DNA of 64,000 nt, taken from Hygrophila difformis (Eukaryota; Streptophyta; Magnoliopsida; Lamiales; Acanthaceae). Positions 19,267 to 29,574 of the stretch are shown piece after piece. The stretch lies in assembly GCA_030278955.1 (NCBI GenBank), contig JAOANR010000010.1, forward strand, positions 25,512,444 through 25,576,443. The letters run 5' to 3'. The position numbers and the translations under genes are program-made. Positions within the stretch are counted from its first letter, which is position 1. Each line of letters begins with the position of its first letter. The notes beneath the pieces are model-generated. The model saw nothing but the letters and a program-made list of their open reading frames with translations. It made no database searches and had not been told where the DNA came from.

Positions 19267-21863
19267 TGTAATACCCGAGAATTTTCCAACATAAAATAAA
19301 ACAATAATTAAATAAATAAATAATAAATAAAATAAATACTATAAATAAATAAACAAATCCAGCAAATAAAAGAAATAAATAAAGATAAGGAAATGAGAAA
19401 TGAGATTTTTACTTAAAAAGGAATTAAAGGAATTTAATTCAATAAAAGGATGGATAAATGGTACACCAAAACCCGACACTAATGAACTCGAGTATTCAAG
19501 TCCAAAACATTCAATTAGACTGAGAATAAAATTAGAGAGAAAGTATGAACCCGAATATACCCCGGAAATCGGAATTCGGGAGCATAGAGGGATAGAAACC
19601 CGAAAGAGAGGCGGAAAAGCACGACGGATCGCACGACCCGCCCGGACCGAAGTCCAGGCGAAGTCGGCGCGGTGGCCGCGCGGTGAAGGGGCTTTAGCGC
19701 GCCACGACCGCGCCACTTGACAGATTTGGTTGTTGCGTGAATCTCTCGCCCGAGCGCGGATTTTTCGACTTTCGGTTGAACATCTCTCGACTCAAGACCT
19801 TTAGGTCGGTTGTGGACGCCCTAGGGATTGAGAATTCTATAAATAAGCCCCTTGGGAGCCCCAAACAAGTTTACAAAACCCTACAATCTTCTATACGTTC
19901 GAAACCCTAAATTCGGAGTCGACGGAAAGCATCAAACGGAGGCAGCAGCTTTGGACGAAAATCCAAGGTCTCCAAACGTTGTGGTAAGCTCTAGTCTGAT
20001 AAATCTTTTCACGTTTCAATCCGAAAACGGATTCTAACTTCGGTTCTTCTCTTTCTACACCCCGTATCGAATCTAGATCGTAGAACCCGACGAACGGAGA
20101 GGAGAAACGGTGATCTGGAAGCCACGCCTCCGAACTAGACATCCCCGACGTTCATAGACACTGTAAGTTAACTCTTACATGGTTTTGGGATGAATTAAAA
20201 CATTCAAAACTAAAAGATTAACATGAAACCAAAATTCTGTCAACTATTACTTTCTACCAGCGCAACAGATTTGTTGAATTTTTCCGACCCTTAAAACGAA
20301 CTCAAACGGAAAAACGTAAAACACGAAAAACGTTCCTAAGACTTAGACCTAGCTACTGTAAAAATTTGGGAATTTTTGGAGTTGATTTGATATGTGAAAA
20401 CCCGTTGAAACCGAACTGTTTGAATCTAGATCTCGAAATCTTGGACAGAACTTAGGAATGATCTTGATCACGTTTTTGACATAGGATCTAGGCTGTTTTA
20501 GATCTTTGGCCGAACATAAAAGTTGTAGATAAATGTCTTAAGATGATCCCTGTCAAATTTCATTAAATTTGGAGTTGAATTGATATGGTAGAATTTGAAA
20601 TCTTTAAACTGTGACATATTAAACTCGGACAGAATTCTTCTTATGCGAAAATTGGTAATTTTGACCTACTTAGGTATCTCGGATTGAAAACGTTAAAACA
20701 AAAAAGTTGTAGATCTTGATGTTTCCGAGTCAGATATGAAATTTTGGAATTTTTGGAATTAAATCTGATTTTAGACGAATTTTGGAGTAAACTGTGATTT
20801 ACCGAAACGAAATCTTGAAATCTTGTTGAAACATGGAATTAACCTTTAGGGTTGAAACGAATTGAGATATTATTTCTAAATTAATACAATGGAAGGCAGA
20901 TTTTAAAAACTAAATCCCCTTACAAACTTGATAAATTAAAATTAGGGGTGAGTGCTCTGCAGGGTGCCCCCTAACGATTCACTTCGTGCCGTAATGGACG
21001 ATGGTGACCCCGCGCGCTAAATTTGAGATATGGATTGCCTAAACGGCGAAACTTAGAGCCTACACTCTCGTGAATATCCGTATGGGTTTCCCGAGGCTCC
21101 GGAGTGGTACTGGGTATGGCTGATACGGTTGCGGCCGCCGGGCTACCGGCTAAACTTGTTGACATCGCGATGCTATCGTGAAACTTTGAAATACCAAATC
21201 GGGAATGTAATGGGGATTCTAAATTAAATTAAATTAGATTAAACTATGTTGTTGTCCAATTAAATTATTTAAATGCTTTATTTAAATTATGGCTATTATC
21301 TTGAACCATGTGATATGTGTTATTAAATAGAGCCTGAGATAAATGATGCTATTGGATATGGATTAGATGAAACTAAATATTATGTTATTATCATGCTTTT
21401 GTTAAATTACTAAATTTATGGCTTTTAAACCCTACGATCATGTATGTGTTAACTTACTCAGCAATTTTGCTGACCAAAACCATTTTTATTCCTTTCCTTA
21501 CAGAATATGTGGAATGAGCATGTGTGAGCACGAACCATGCATGGGATTTTGGGGATTGTTATTTTGCTTTTAAATTTCGCACTTAGACTATATTATGAAC
21601 GGGCCTGTTTAACCCGTGTTTTGGCCATGTCGGCCCTTTTTATATTTTCCGCTGCGATACTGTACTAAACTAAATATTTCCGCTGCGCTATGCTATTATT
21701 ATTTTCGAATTATATTGTATGGGCTATTTTGAATGCTTTGAATGTTTTAAATACTGCAATACCTCGCCTTGCATCTCTTTAGTAAGCTCGGAGAAACCGT
21801 GTCTTACTAGGGAGATGTGGCGGTGACATCTCGACCTGGGTGACCAAAAACCGGGGTGTTACA
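19267..21863 (+). repeat. G2 3' LTR
   Basis: It has the same length as the 5' LTR (2597 bp), with about 20 scattered differences. TATA is at 19839. Predicted introns are 19984-20083 and 20163-21503, the splice-site hairpin is 21459-21472 and the terminal hairpin is 21772-21817. It is followed by the TSD CTCTA (21864-21868). Confidence 0.95.
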
Positions 21864-21868
21864 CTCTA

Positions 21869-22207
21869 TTTGGATTGTTTTTGCATTAATTAATGATTTG
21901 TAAGCTTAATTGGTTATTATGCAAGTTAATCCGAGAGTGTTGAGTGACTATTGAGTGTTGGATTAAATTTTGGATTAGGGTTTGTGTTTGAATGTTTGAA
22001 TGTTCTTGAAGAACAAGATGAACACCATAAATCCTTGGGACAAAGGGGACGTACTGCTTGCACCACCAAGGACCGGACTTGATTTCCAAAACCCCACAAA
22101 ATTGCTTGAAGTAGTGGGTACACCAAAAGGGCTCCCCAACGAGTAGTACATCTTTGCATGAAAAGGGAAAGAGTCTTGAGGGGAAATGGAATCAAAATTG
22201 TTACTAT
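21869..22207 (+). mobile_element. C1 internal region, second part
   Basis: This continues C1 after the G2 insertion. A 44-codon frame opens at 22010 (MNTINPWDKGDVLLAPP) and ends at a stop near 22145. I do not recognise it. C2 begins at 22208 after ACTAT, its probable target duplication. Confidence 0.45.
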
Positions 22208-22582
22208 TGTTGAAACATCCTAATCATATTAATGAATGCCAGACAACTTGTCTCCTTACTACTATTGAAAGAGGGAGACATGGAATTAAATTTCTCAACC
22301 AATCCCTTGTCGGTAGAAGTGTTTGATTGCCATTCCACATTATTTGTGCTTCCAATTGGTTAGCTTCTACTGCTATATATATATATATATATATATTTGA
22401 GCAGACTATTGTAATACACATTGGATAAGAAATAATAAACACACACTCTCCTCCAATTGGCCATCCCTCTCACTGCACTTTCGTTCTCCTTTCTGTAATC
22501 ATAATAGTTCATTTCCAATTTCTCCAGTGTCATTGTTTTCTGCCATACATAATTCATAGCCATAACTATTATTTCTACAACA
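22208..22582 (+). repeat. C2 5' LTR (375 bp)
   Basis: It begins TGTTGAAACATCC and ends ACAACA, matching inverted termini. A (TA)n run at 22374-22396 probably serves as the TATA region. A PBS follows directly. Confidence 0.85.
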
Positions 22583-22599
22583 CGTTATCAGTACGAGCC
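22583..22599 (+). other. C2 primer-binding site
   Basis: CGTTATCAGTACGAGCC directly after the LTR is the PBS form common in plant copia elements (usually GTTATCAGCACGAG), derived from a Met tRNA. Confidence 0.75.
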
Positions 22600-22666
22600 A
22601 CGAACGGAGCTCTGCCGGAATTTCCTTTGAGGTAATATTTAATCTTTGTATTTCACTAATTTTATT

Positions 22667-23663
22667 ATGGCTAACTTGACAAAGCATGATTTCAAACCAC
22701 TGATGGTATCTGGAGATAATTATCTATCTTGAAAAATAGATGTTGAAATCCATTTGGAATCAATGGGTCTTGAAAAAATAATTGAAAAAGATAATCAGGC
22801 TTCAAACCAAGACCATGCGAAAGCTATGATTTTCATCCGCCATCATCTTGATGAAGGATTGAAAACACAGTATTTAATGGTCAAAGACCCAATTGAACTC
22901 TGGGAGAATTTAGAAAAAAGATATGATCATTTAAGATCAATAAATCTCCCTAGAGCCCAGTATGACTGGTTACACTTACGATTCCAGGATTTTAAATCAG
23001 TCAATGATTACAATTATGCTCTGTTTAATATCGTATCACAATTAAGACTGTGTGGTAAGACAGTTACTGATAAGAAAATGCTAGAGAAGACATTCTCTAC
23101 ATTCCACCCCTCCAATTCGGTGTTACAGCAACAATACTGAGCACAGGGTTTCACTGAATATTCTGATCTGATTACGTTTTGTTATTGGCTGAAAAGAATA
23201 ATGATTTATTATTAAAAAATCATGAAATGAGACCAATTGGCAGTAGTCCATTGCCAGAGGCACATGTGACTGAATCTTCCAGCCGTGGTCGTGGCCATAG
23301 TCGTGGCCGGGGTCAGAGACCTCGTGGTCGTGGGTATAATCGAGGCCGTGGGAAAAATCATTTCCGCAAAAATATTTATATTAGGCCCACGACAGACACA
23401 CGTAATCAGAATCAGGGCAACACCAAGGTGATGTCCAAAAACAGAATTATGAAGAAGCAAAATGCGATAGATGCGGCCTAAAAGGGCACTGGTACAAAAA
23501 TTGTCGTACCAGAGATCATTGGGTGAAACTTTATCAAGATTCCCAGAGGGATAAAGGAAAAAGGGTGGTTGAAACAAATCATGTTGACAGAATGAGCTCT
23601 GAGGAGAATATGCCCAATATCCCAGAATTTCAAGTTGTTGATTTATATAATGATTTAGTTTAA
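22667..23663 (+). pseudogene. C2 gag (UBN2-type) with zinc knuckle
   Basis: The frame starts at ATG 22667 (MANLTKHDFKPLMVSGDNYL). It is broken by a TGA at 22730 where the family has Trp, by a stop at 23138 and by frameshifts near 23175 and 23455. The body has the UBN2/copia capsid features ELWENLEKRYDHL and ARAQYDW-like RAQYDWLHLRFQDF. It is followed by an Arg/Gly-rich stretch (RGRGHSRGRGQRPRGRG) and a CX2CX4HX4C knuckle (CDRCGLKGHWYKNC, about 23462-23503). Gag ends at TAA 23661. Confidence 0.87.
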
Positions 23664-23818
23664 TTGTTATGTTGTATTATTGTTTTTATTATGCTTTGAA
23701 CTTATGTATCTGTCTTTACTTTTGTATGTGTGCTATATTATTGTCTCTGTATTGTAATATTTCACTTATGTAAAATCTTGTTTTAATATTAATTATATCT
23801 TGTTTTAATTACAGCAAA
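23664..23818 (+). other. AT-rich spacer between C2 gag and protease
   Basis: 155 bp, very T-rich, without coding potential. It ends TTTTAATTACAG just before the protease ATG, which resembles a 3' splice site. Confidence 0.5.
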
Positions 23819-25102
23819 ATGGGGAATTATAAAAGTGATAATATATGTCTTATTGATAGTGCTTCAACGCACACGATACTAAAAGACAAGGTATTTTTCC
23901 AATTTAAAAATGGGAGATACAAGAATAAACACAATATGTGGTAGTACAAATATTATACAAGGAATTGGCACAGCCAATCTTATTTTCCCAGAGGGAACAA
24001 AATTAATTGTAAAAAATGCACTCCTATCTCCCAAGTCTCGAAGAAATTTATTAAGTTTAAAGATATCCGAGAAAAATGGGTATCATCTCGAGACATCGAC
24101 TTCAGAGAATGTCGAATACTTATTAATTACAAATACCATTCATGGTAAGAAATATGTATTGGAAAAATTACCAGCTCTGTCTTCTGGATTGTATTTTTCA
24201 AAGATAAATACAATTGAAAATTATCACTTAGACCACATGTCTAATATTCCCCAAATAAACCAGAGGTTTATTGATGGCCAGAGGCCCACTAATGAATATC
24301 ATCCCAAAATAGGCCAGAGGTCTAATGGAAGCCATAGGCTTACTAATGAATATATGATATGGCAAGATCGCCTAGGCCATCCCGGCTCTACAATGATGAG
24401 GCGAATTATTACAAATAGTCATGGCCATTCATTAAAGGGACAAAAATTGCTGCAACATAATGATTATATATGTGTTGCTTGCTCCCAAGGAAAATTGATT
24501 TCCAAACATTCACCAACAAAAGTGGGAACTGAAAGCCTTAGTTTTCTTGAAAGAATTCAAGGTGATATATGTGGACCTATAGATCCACCATGTGGACCAT
24601 TTAAATATTTTATGGTGCTAATTGATGCATCAACACGATGGTCCAATGTAACATTGCTATCATCTCGCAACCATGCGTTTGCAAAGTTACTTGCTCAAAT
24701 TATTAAATTACGAGCACAGTTCCCTGATTATACAATAAAAAATATCCGATTGGATAATGCTGGTGAATATTCATCCCAGAGGTTTAATGAATACTGCATG
24801 TCAATTGGTATAACAGTTGAGCATCCTGTTGCTCATGTCCATACACAGAATGGACTTGCTGAATCGCTTATAAAGCGTTTACAATTAATTGCCAGACCAT
24901 TATTAATGAGATCTGGATTGCCATTGACAGCTTGGGGGCATGCAATATTACATGCAGCAAAATTGGTGCGGTTAAGGCTGACACATTATCATGAATACTC
25001 CCCTATACAATTAACATTTGGCCATGAACCCGATATATCCCATCTCAGAATATTTGGTTGCGCAGTATATGTCCCGATTGCACCACTTCAGCGCACAAAG
25101 AT
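23819..25102 (+). pseudogene. C2 protease and integrase (truncated)
   Basis: The protease begins MGNYKSDNICLIDSASTHTIL, with the copia active site DSA. A frame change in an A-run near 23905 leads to the 23910 frame. Integrase shows the zinc-binding pattern (WQDRLGHPGS...CVACSQGKL) and the core: GDICGPI with the first Asp, IRLDNAGEYSS with the second and NGLAESLIKR with the Glu. It ends IFGCAVYVPIAPLQRTKI, where the next element inserted. A run of shared Gln/Arg-Pro repeats (INQRFIDGQRPTNEYH) lies before the zinc finger. Confidence 0.9.
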
Positions 25103-27553
25103 TGTAATACCCGAGAATTTTCCAACATAAAATAAATACAATAAATAAAATAAATAAATAAATAAATATAATAAATATGATAAAGGGATAAAGAATCATA
25201 AAAGATGAGAAATGAAATTTAAATTAAAAAGGAATCAAAGTTCCGAACACCCGGGACTCCGAAGACAATTTAATTGAATAAATGGTCACACGGGGACCTG
25301 ACACCGATAGACTCAATAACTCGAGTCCAAATATAAATTTAGGTCTGAACAAAATTAAGATAGGAAATCGGAGCCCGAAAATATCCCGGAAATCGGAATT
25401 CGGGAACATAGAGGGATAGAAATCCGAAAGAGAGGAGGAAAGGCACGACGGATCGCACGACCCGCCCGGACCGAAGTCCAGGCGAAGTCGGCGCGGTGGC
25501 CGCGTGGTCCATAGGCATTGGGCGCGCCACGACCGCGCCGAACGCGGATTTTTCGACTTTCGGTTGAACGTCTCTCGACCCAAGACCCTTGGGGTCAGAT
25601 TTTGGACGCCCTAGGTCTTAGATATCTATAAATACGACCTTCTAGGAGCTCCGAATACTTTTACGAAACCCTACAACTTTCTACACATTCAAAACCCTAA
25701 ATCCGAAGTCGTCGGAGGCACGAAACCAAGGCGAACACTGTTGGACGAAAATTCTAACATCTCCATAGTCGTGGTAAGTCTCGATCCAATCTTTGTTCTA
25801 TATACGATTCGAAAACGAACCCTAATCTTCTCTTTTTCTCTTCTACACCTCGTATTGGATCTGGATCGTAGAACCCGACGAACGGAGAGGAGAAACGGTG
25901 GACTGGAAGCCACGCCTTCGAAATAGACGATCCCGGATGTTCACAACTCTGTAAGTTAACCCTTACATGGTTTTGGTAGTAATTAAAACACGTAAAACTA
26001 AAAGCTTCATCAAATCTTTCGTACATCTGTCATCATACGTTTTCTACCGGCGCAACAGTTTTGTCGAATTTTTCCGAACCTTAAAACATCTTCGAACAGA
26101 AAAACTTAAAACACGAAAAACGTTCCAAGGCTTAGATATATTTACTGTAAAATTTTCAGAATTTTTAGAGACGTTATGATATTTGAAAACCACCCGAAAC
26201 CGAACTGCTGAAACTTGGATCTTGAATTTCTTGACAGAACTTAGGTCCGATCTTGATCACGTTTTTGACATTAGTTCTAGACCGATTTAGATCTTTAGCC
26301 GAACATGAAAGTTGTAGATAAATGTTTTAAGAAGGTCTCTGTAAAATTTCGTTGAGTTTGGAGTTGATTTGCTATGGTAGATCTTGATAATCTTGAACTG
26401 CTGTACACGAAATTCGGACAGATTTATGATAGGACGAAAATGGATGTATTTGACCTATTTTGGTATCTCGGATTGAAAAAGTTAAAACATGAAAGTTGTT
26501 CATCTCGATGTTTCTGAGTCAGTGGTAAAATTTCAGAATTTTTGGAATTAAATTCGATTTTTAATGAATTTTAGAGTAAACTGTGGTTGACCGAGTCAAA
26601 TCTTGAAATCTTGTTGAAACGGTGAAATTAGCCTTTAAGGTTGAAACGAGTAGAAATTCTTTGAAATACGATCACGAAACGAGAAGGTTAAAATATTGCG
26701 GGTTATGACTAAGCTGGATACTGTCAATGTTCTCTGCAGCTTGGGACATAAGAGCCCAAGTGTATGTCTAGGTTGACGTAAGAGCCCTAGCGAAACACTG
26801 ATCGTATGGCTAGCGAACGGATTAACTCTAATTAAAAGATCGACCATGATACTTGTGGACATAAGAGCCCAGGCGTAAGGCTGGCGGACATAAGAGCCCT
26901 AGCGATGGTGATCTCTAAAAGATATGAAACGAGAAGTTTGCGAGAATTCCAAATTAAATCTGTATTAAATTGTGCTTTTATATTTATAGCAATTTATTTA
27001 ATTATTTTGCAAGCTATATTTAAGATCGTATGGAATCCATTACTTTTAAATTATGCGATTGAGTTATTATTAAATGAATAGATTACATTATGCACATGTT
27101 TCCTTTAAATTTAATTAAAGGCTTTGAAACCTCATAAACATGTACGTGTTAACTTACTCAGCAAGTTTTTGCTGACCAAACCATTTATTTTTCCTTTTTC
27201 TTTCAGAATTGAGAATTATGCATCGTCATATGCATACATAGGAATTTTGGGAAGATATAATATTTTGAATTATTGTATTAGACTAGATCTTGCATGAACG
27301 GTCCTGTTTAACCCGTATTCTGGCCGTGTTGGCTATATTCAAATTTCGCTGCATTATACATATGTAATTATTATTTTCCGCTGCAACTTCGATGTATTAT
27401 TTTTAAATTATATATGAATAGGCTGTTTGAATATTTTAAAATCTGAAAAATCATAGCCTTGCGTCTCTTTAGTGAGCTCGGAGAAACCGTGTCTTGCTAG
27501 GGAGGTGTGGCGGTGACATCCCGACCTGGGTGACCAAAAACCGGGGTGTTACA
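25103..27553 (+). repeat. Gag-only array, LTR a (2451 bp)
   Basis: TGTAATACCCG to GGTGTTACA. TATA is at 25627. It lacks 27 bp present in LTRs b and c in the U3 GC region (after 25540). Predicted splice sites: donor 25774, acceptor 25871, 79-nt exon, donor 25951, acceptor 27206. Hairpins are at 27159-27174 and 27462-27507. Four copies of ACATAAGAGCCC or a near relative lie at 26745-26905. Confidence 0.94.
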
Positions 27554-27556
27554 GAG

Positions 27557-27569
27557 TGGTATCAGAGCC
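27557..27569 (+). other. Gag-only array, first PBS
   Basis: TGGTATCAGAGCC lies three bases after LTR a, matching initiator-Met tRNA. Confidence 0.9.
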
Positions 27570-28160
27570 CGGATATTTTTAAGCTAGTATTTTTAAACTA
27601 TTGTTTTTAAACCATTATTATTTTTAAACTATTATTAATATTTTGACTATTACTTTAAATTTTTAAAGTATTATTTCCATGGAGAAATTTTTATTTTAAA
27701 ACCCATGGGAAAAATATATACATAGTGCATTAAATTATTTTTGGGGGGAATCATCATTCGCATTTGCATATTGCATCTCTTTTATGTAGAGAACCTAGAA
27801 TCTTGGCGAATATTAATTTAGATCTTCTGCTTGCACCGGATAACATAGAAACTTGACATCGAATTAGAAACGCTCACTAGAGACTGATCTTGCCTTAGTT
27901 CTAGATCTCATTGATCTAAGCGCACGCCCAAGCATAGCAAATCTCGGCCTTGGCCATTGCTATCTTTGTTCGATTTAGAAAATTTCCTCATGTGGAACAA
28001 CGAGAAAATCAAGTTTTATTAAAACACTCTTTATTCCAAAAATCTTGTTTGGATGTCCAAACAACAAACCCGAAAATTTGAAATTAGAAATTTACGAAAC
28101 GTCTCATTCGAGCGATCTACCTAAACCAAGATAAGATAATCTATACACGTGTAACAGAAA
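27570..28160 (+). other. Leader of first gag-only unit
   Basis: AT-rich leader without the extra coiled-coil ORF found in G2 and X. It keeps a single GAACCTAGAATCTTGGCGAA element (27790). No gene was seen. The second unit repeats it at 32069-32659. Confidence 0.6.
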
Positions 28161-29277
28161 ATGGCGCCTAGGAGGAAACCAAGGAAGGTGAGTCCAAACG
28201 GCACTGACACTAACCTTTCCAACACGCCCAACAACAGTGGAAGTCCTCAGAACCTAGGAGAGCAAGTGCCTCAAGCGCCCAATAATATGGAAGCACGTTT
28301 AAAATCGGTAGAGGAACTCCTTGTAGCATTGGGAAATGCCGAGGTGCATAGGACACAAACAGTACCTCCGCCAGTAGCCCGAGTCAACTACTTGGCATTA
28401 GTGAACCCTTACCACCCACCCCATTATGACGGCTAAGAGGATCCGGCCAAGTTGGAAGGTTGGATCCGTACCTTTGATAAGCTCTTGAATGCTATCAAGT
28501 GCCCTGATGAGGAGAAGATACACGTAGTGACCTACTACCTAGGAGGCGAAGCCGATGAGTGGTGGCAAAATCTCCAAGCAAATTCAGTGGAAGACGAAGA
28601 AGCCTACACCTGGGAAGAACTTAAGGAAGCTTTGAGGGAAAGATTCTACCCACTGAGCACCAAGACTGCGAAGTACGAGGAGTTCATCAACTTAAAGCAA
28701 GGTGCACAAACGGTACAAGAGTACTACATCAAATTCAAGGAGCTAGTACGATTCGCTGCGAGGATAGTACCAACCGACTCTGACAAGGCTCAGAAATTCG
28801 AGATGGGTCTGAACCTTAGTATCCGGGAGATACTTGCAGTAGGACAATTCATGAACCTGCAGACGATATATGATCGCGCCGTATCAATTACTCGAATCCA
28901 GCAATTGAAGCGTAAGGAGCATGGTGAGTCGACCAAGGACTCGCAAGGACTTGAGAAGAAGGATCGGAAGGACAACAACAACAACTCTAAGAAAGGCAAT
29001 GGATCCCGAAGGAAAGGAAATAAAGATCTCAACAATGGGGGAGACGACAACCGTGGTGCGTTTATACCACGTTGCCCACGATGCAACCATGCACATCTGG
29101 TGCACCAATGCCCGAAGCCTGGAACCTGCCGTAGGTGCGGCAAGCTTGGCACAAGGCTAGTGGATGTCGAACGCCAGAGGAGGCGATCGAAAAGAGAGTA
29201 GATTTGGTGAACATTCAGCAAGGAGAGAGTGACGAGGAACCAGACCAAAACCCGAACCCTCTTGAGAATAATGAATA
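28161..29277 (+). pseudogene. Gag of first gag-only unit
   Basis: Starts MAPRRKPRKVSPNG. A TAA at 28434-28436 replaces a Glu codon conserved in other copies (YDG-stop-EDPAKLE). The capsid domain follows: [47 protein letters not shown] and [20 protein letters not shown]. Then come a basic Asn-rich region and knuckle-like motifs. The second knuckle begins CRRCGKLG, and a 1-nt shift is needed to continue as HKASGC. In that other frame the coding extends to TAG 29275-29277. The visible frame ends at 29201. As it stands it cannot make full Gag. Confidence 0.92.
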
Positions 29278-29574
29278 GGCAGTTATGGGGACATAACTGA
29301 AGTCCTAAGGGGGAGAGGATGTGATACCCCGTAATAATTTATTTTGGAGTTCGACTCGATATCATGTATCCTAAATCATAAATAAACAAATTCAACTTGT
29401 TTTGAACTACGTTATGGCTTGATCCCTTCACCGGGTACGTAGGCAGCTTAGAAGTCTTAATTCTAAGTTCAGTCACAAAATAATAAAACAAACAAAAAGA
29501 CTTTAGCACGAGGAAAGCCGAAACACAACTTCGAGGACGAAGTTGATTCTTAAGGAGGGTAGACTGTAATACCC
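29278..29574 (+). promoter_or_regulatory. 3' tail of first gag-only unit with two polypurine tracts
   Basis: It begins with the pol-end relic (GTTATGGGGACATAACTG), then tract 1 (CCTAAGGGGGAGAGGATG) followed by TGATACCCCG. Next come the block CCCTTCACCGGGTACGTAGG, the CAACTTCGAGGACGAAGTTG palindrome and tract 2 (TTCTTAAGGAGGGTAGAC), ending at the LTR. The second unit repeats it at 33777-34073. Confidence 0.82.

Larger units (their letters stand above)
10690..21863 (+). mobile_element. G2: complete but chimeric chromovirus (LTR to LTR, TSD CTCTA)
   Basis: Two 2597-bp LTRs (10690-13286 and 19267-21863) flank 5.98 kb. Five-base duplications CTCTA at 10685-10689 and 21864-21868 show a genuine insertion, into C1. 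I count about 20 differences between the LTRs, so it is young. The interior is unusual: PBS, a coiled-coil ORF, then about 2.3 kb containing an antisense Athila-like transposon protein gene, then pol from the end of RT to the chromodomain. Gag, protease and most of RT are missing, so it needed helper proteins or was rebuilt shortly before or after insertion. Confidence 0.93.
22208..25102 (+). mobile_element. C2: Ty1/copia element, 3' half missing
   Basis: A 375-bp LTR, a PBS, gag, protease and integrase are in copia order (integrase before RT). The element stops inside integrase, where the gag-only array inserted after AAGAT (25098-25102). RT, RNase H and the 3' LTR are not found elsewhere in the window. 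The type of integrase and the short LTR suggest an Ivana/Oryco-like lineage, with low certainty. Confidence 0.88.

Noticed and set aside
22374..22396. (TA)n microsatellite as a separate feature
   Set aside because: It lies in the C2 LTR where the TATA region is expected, so it is described there.
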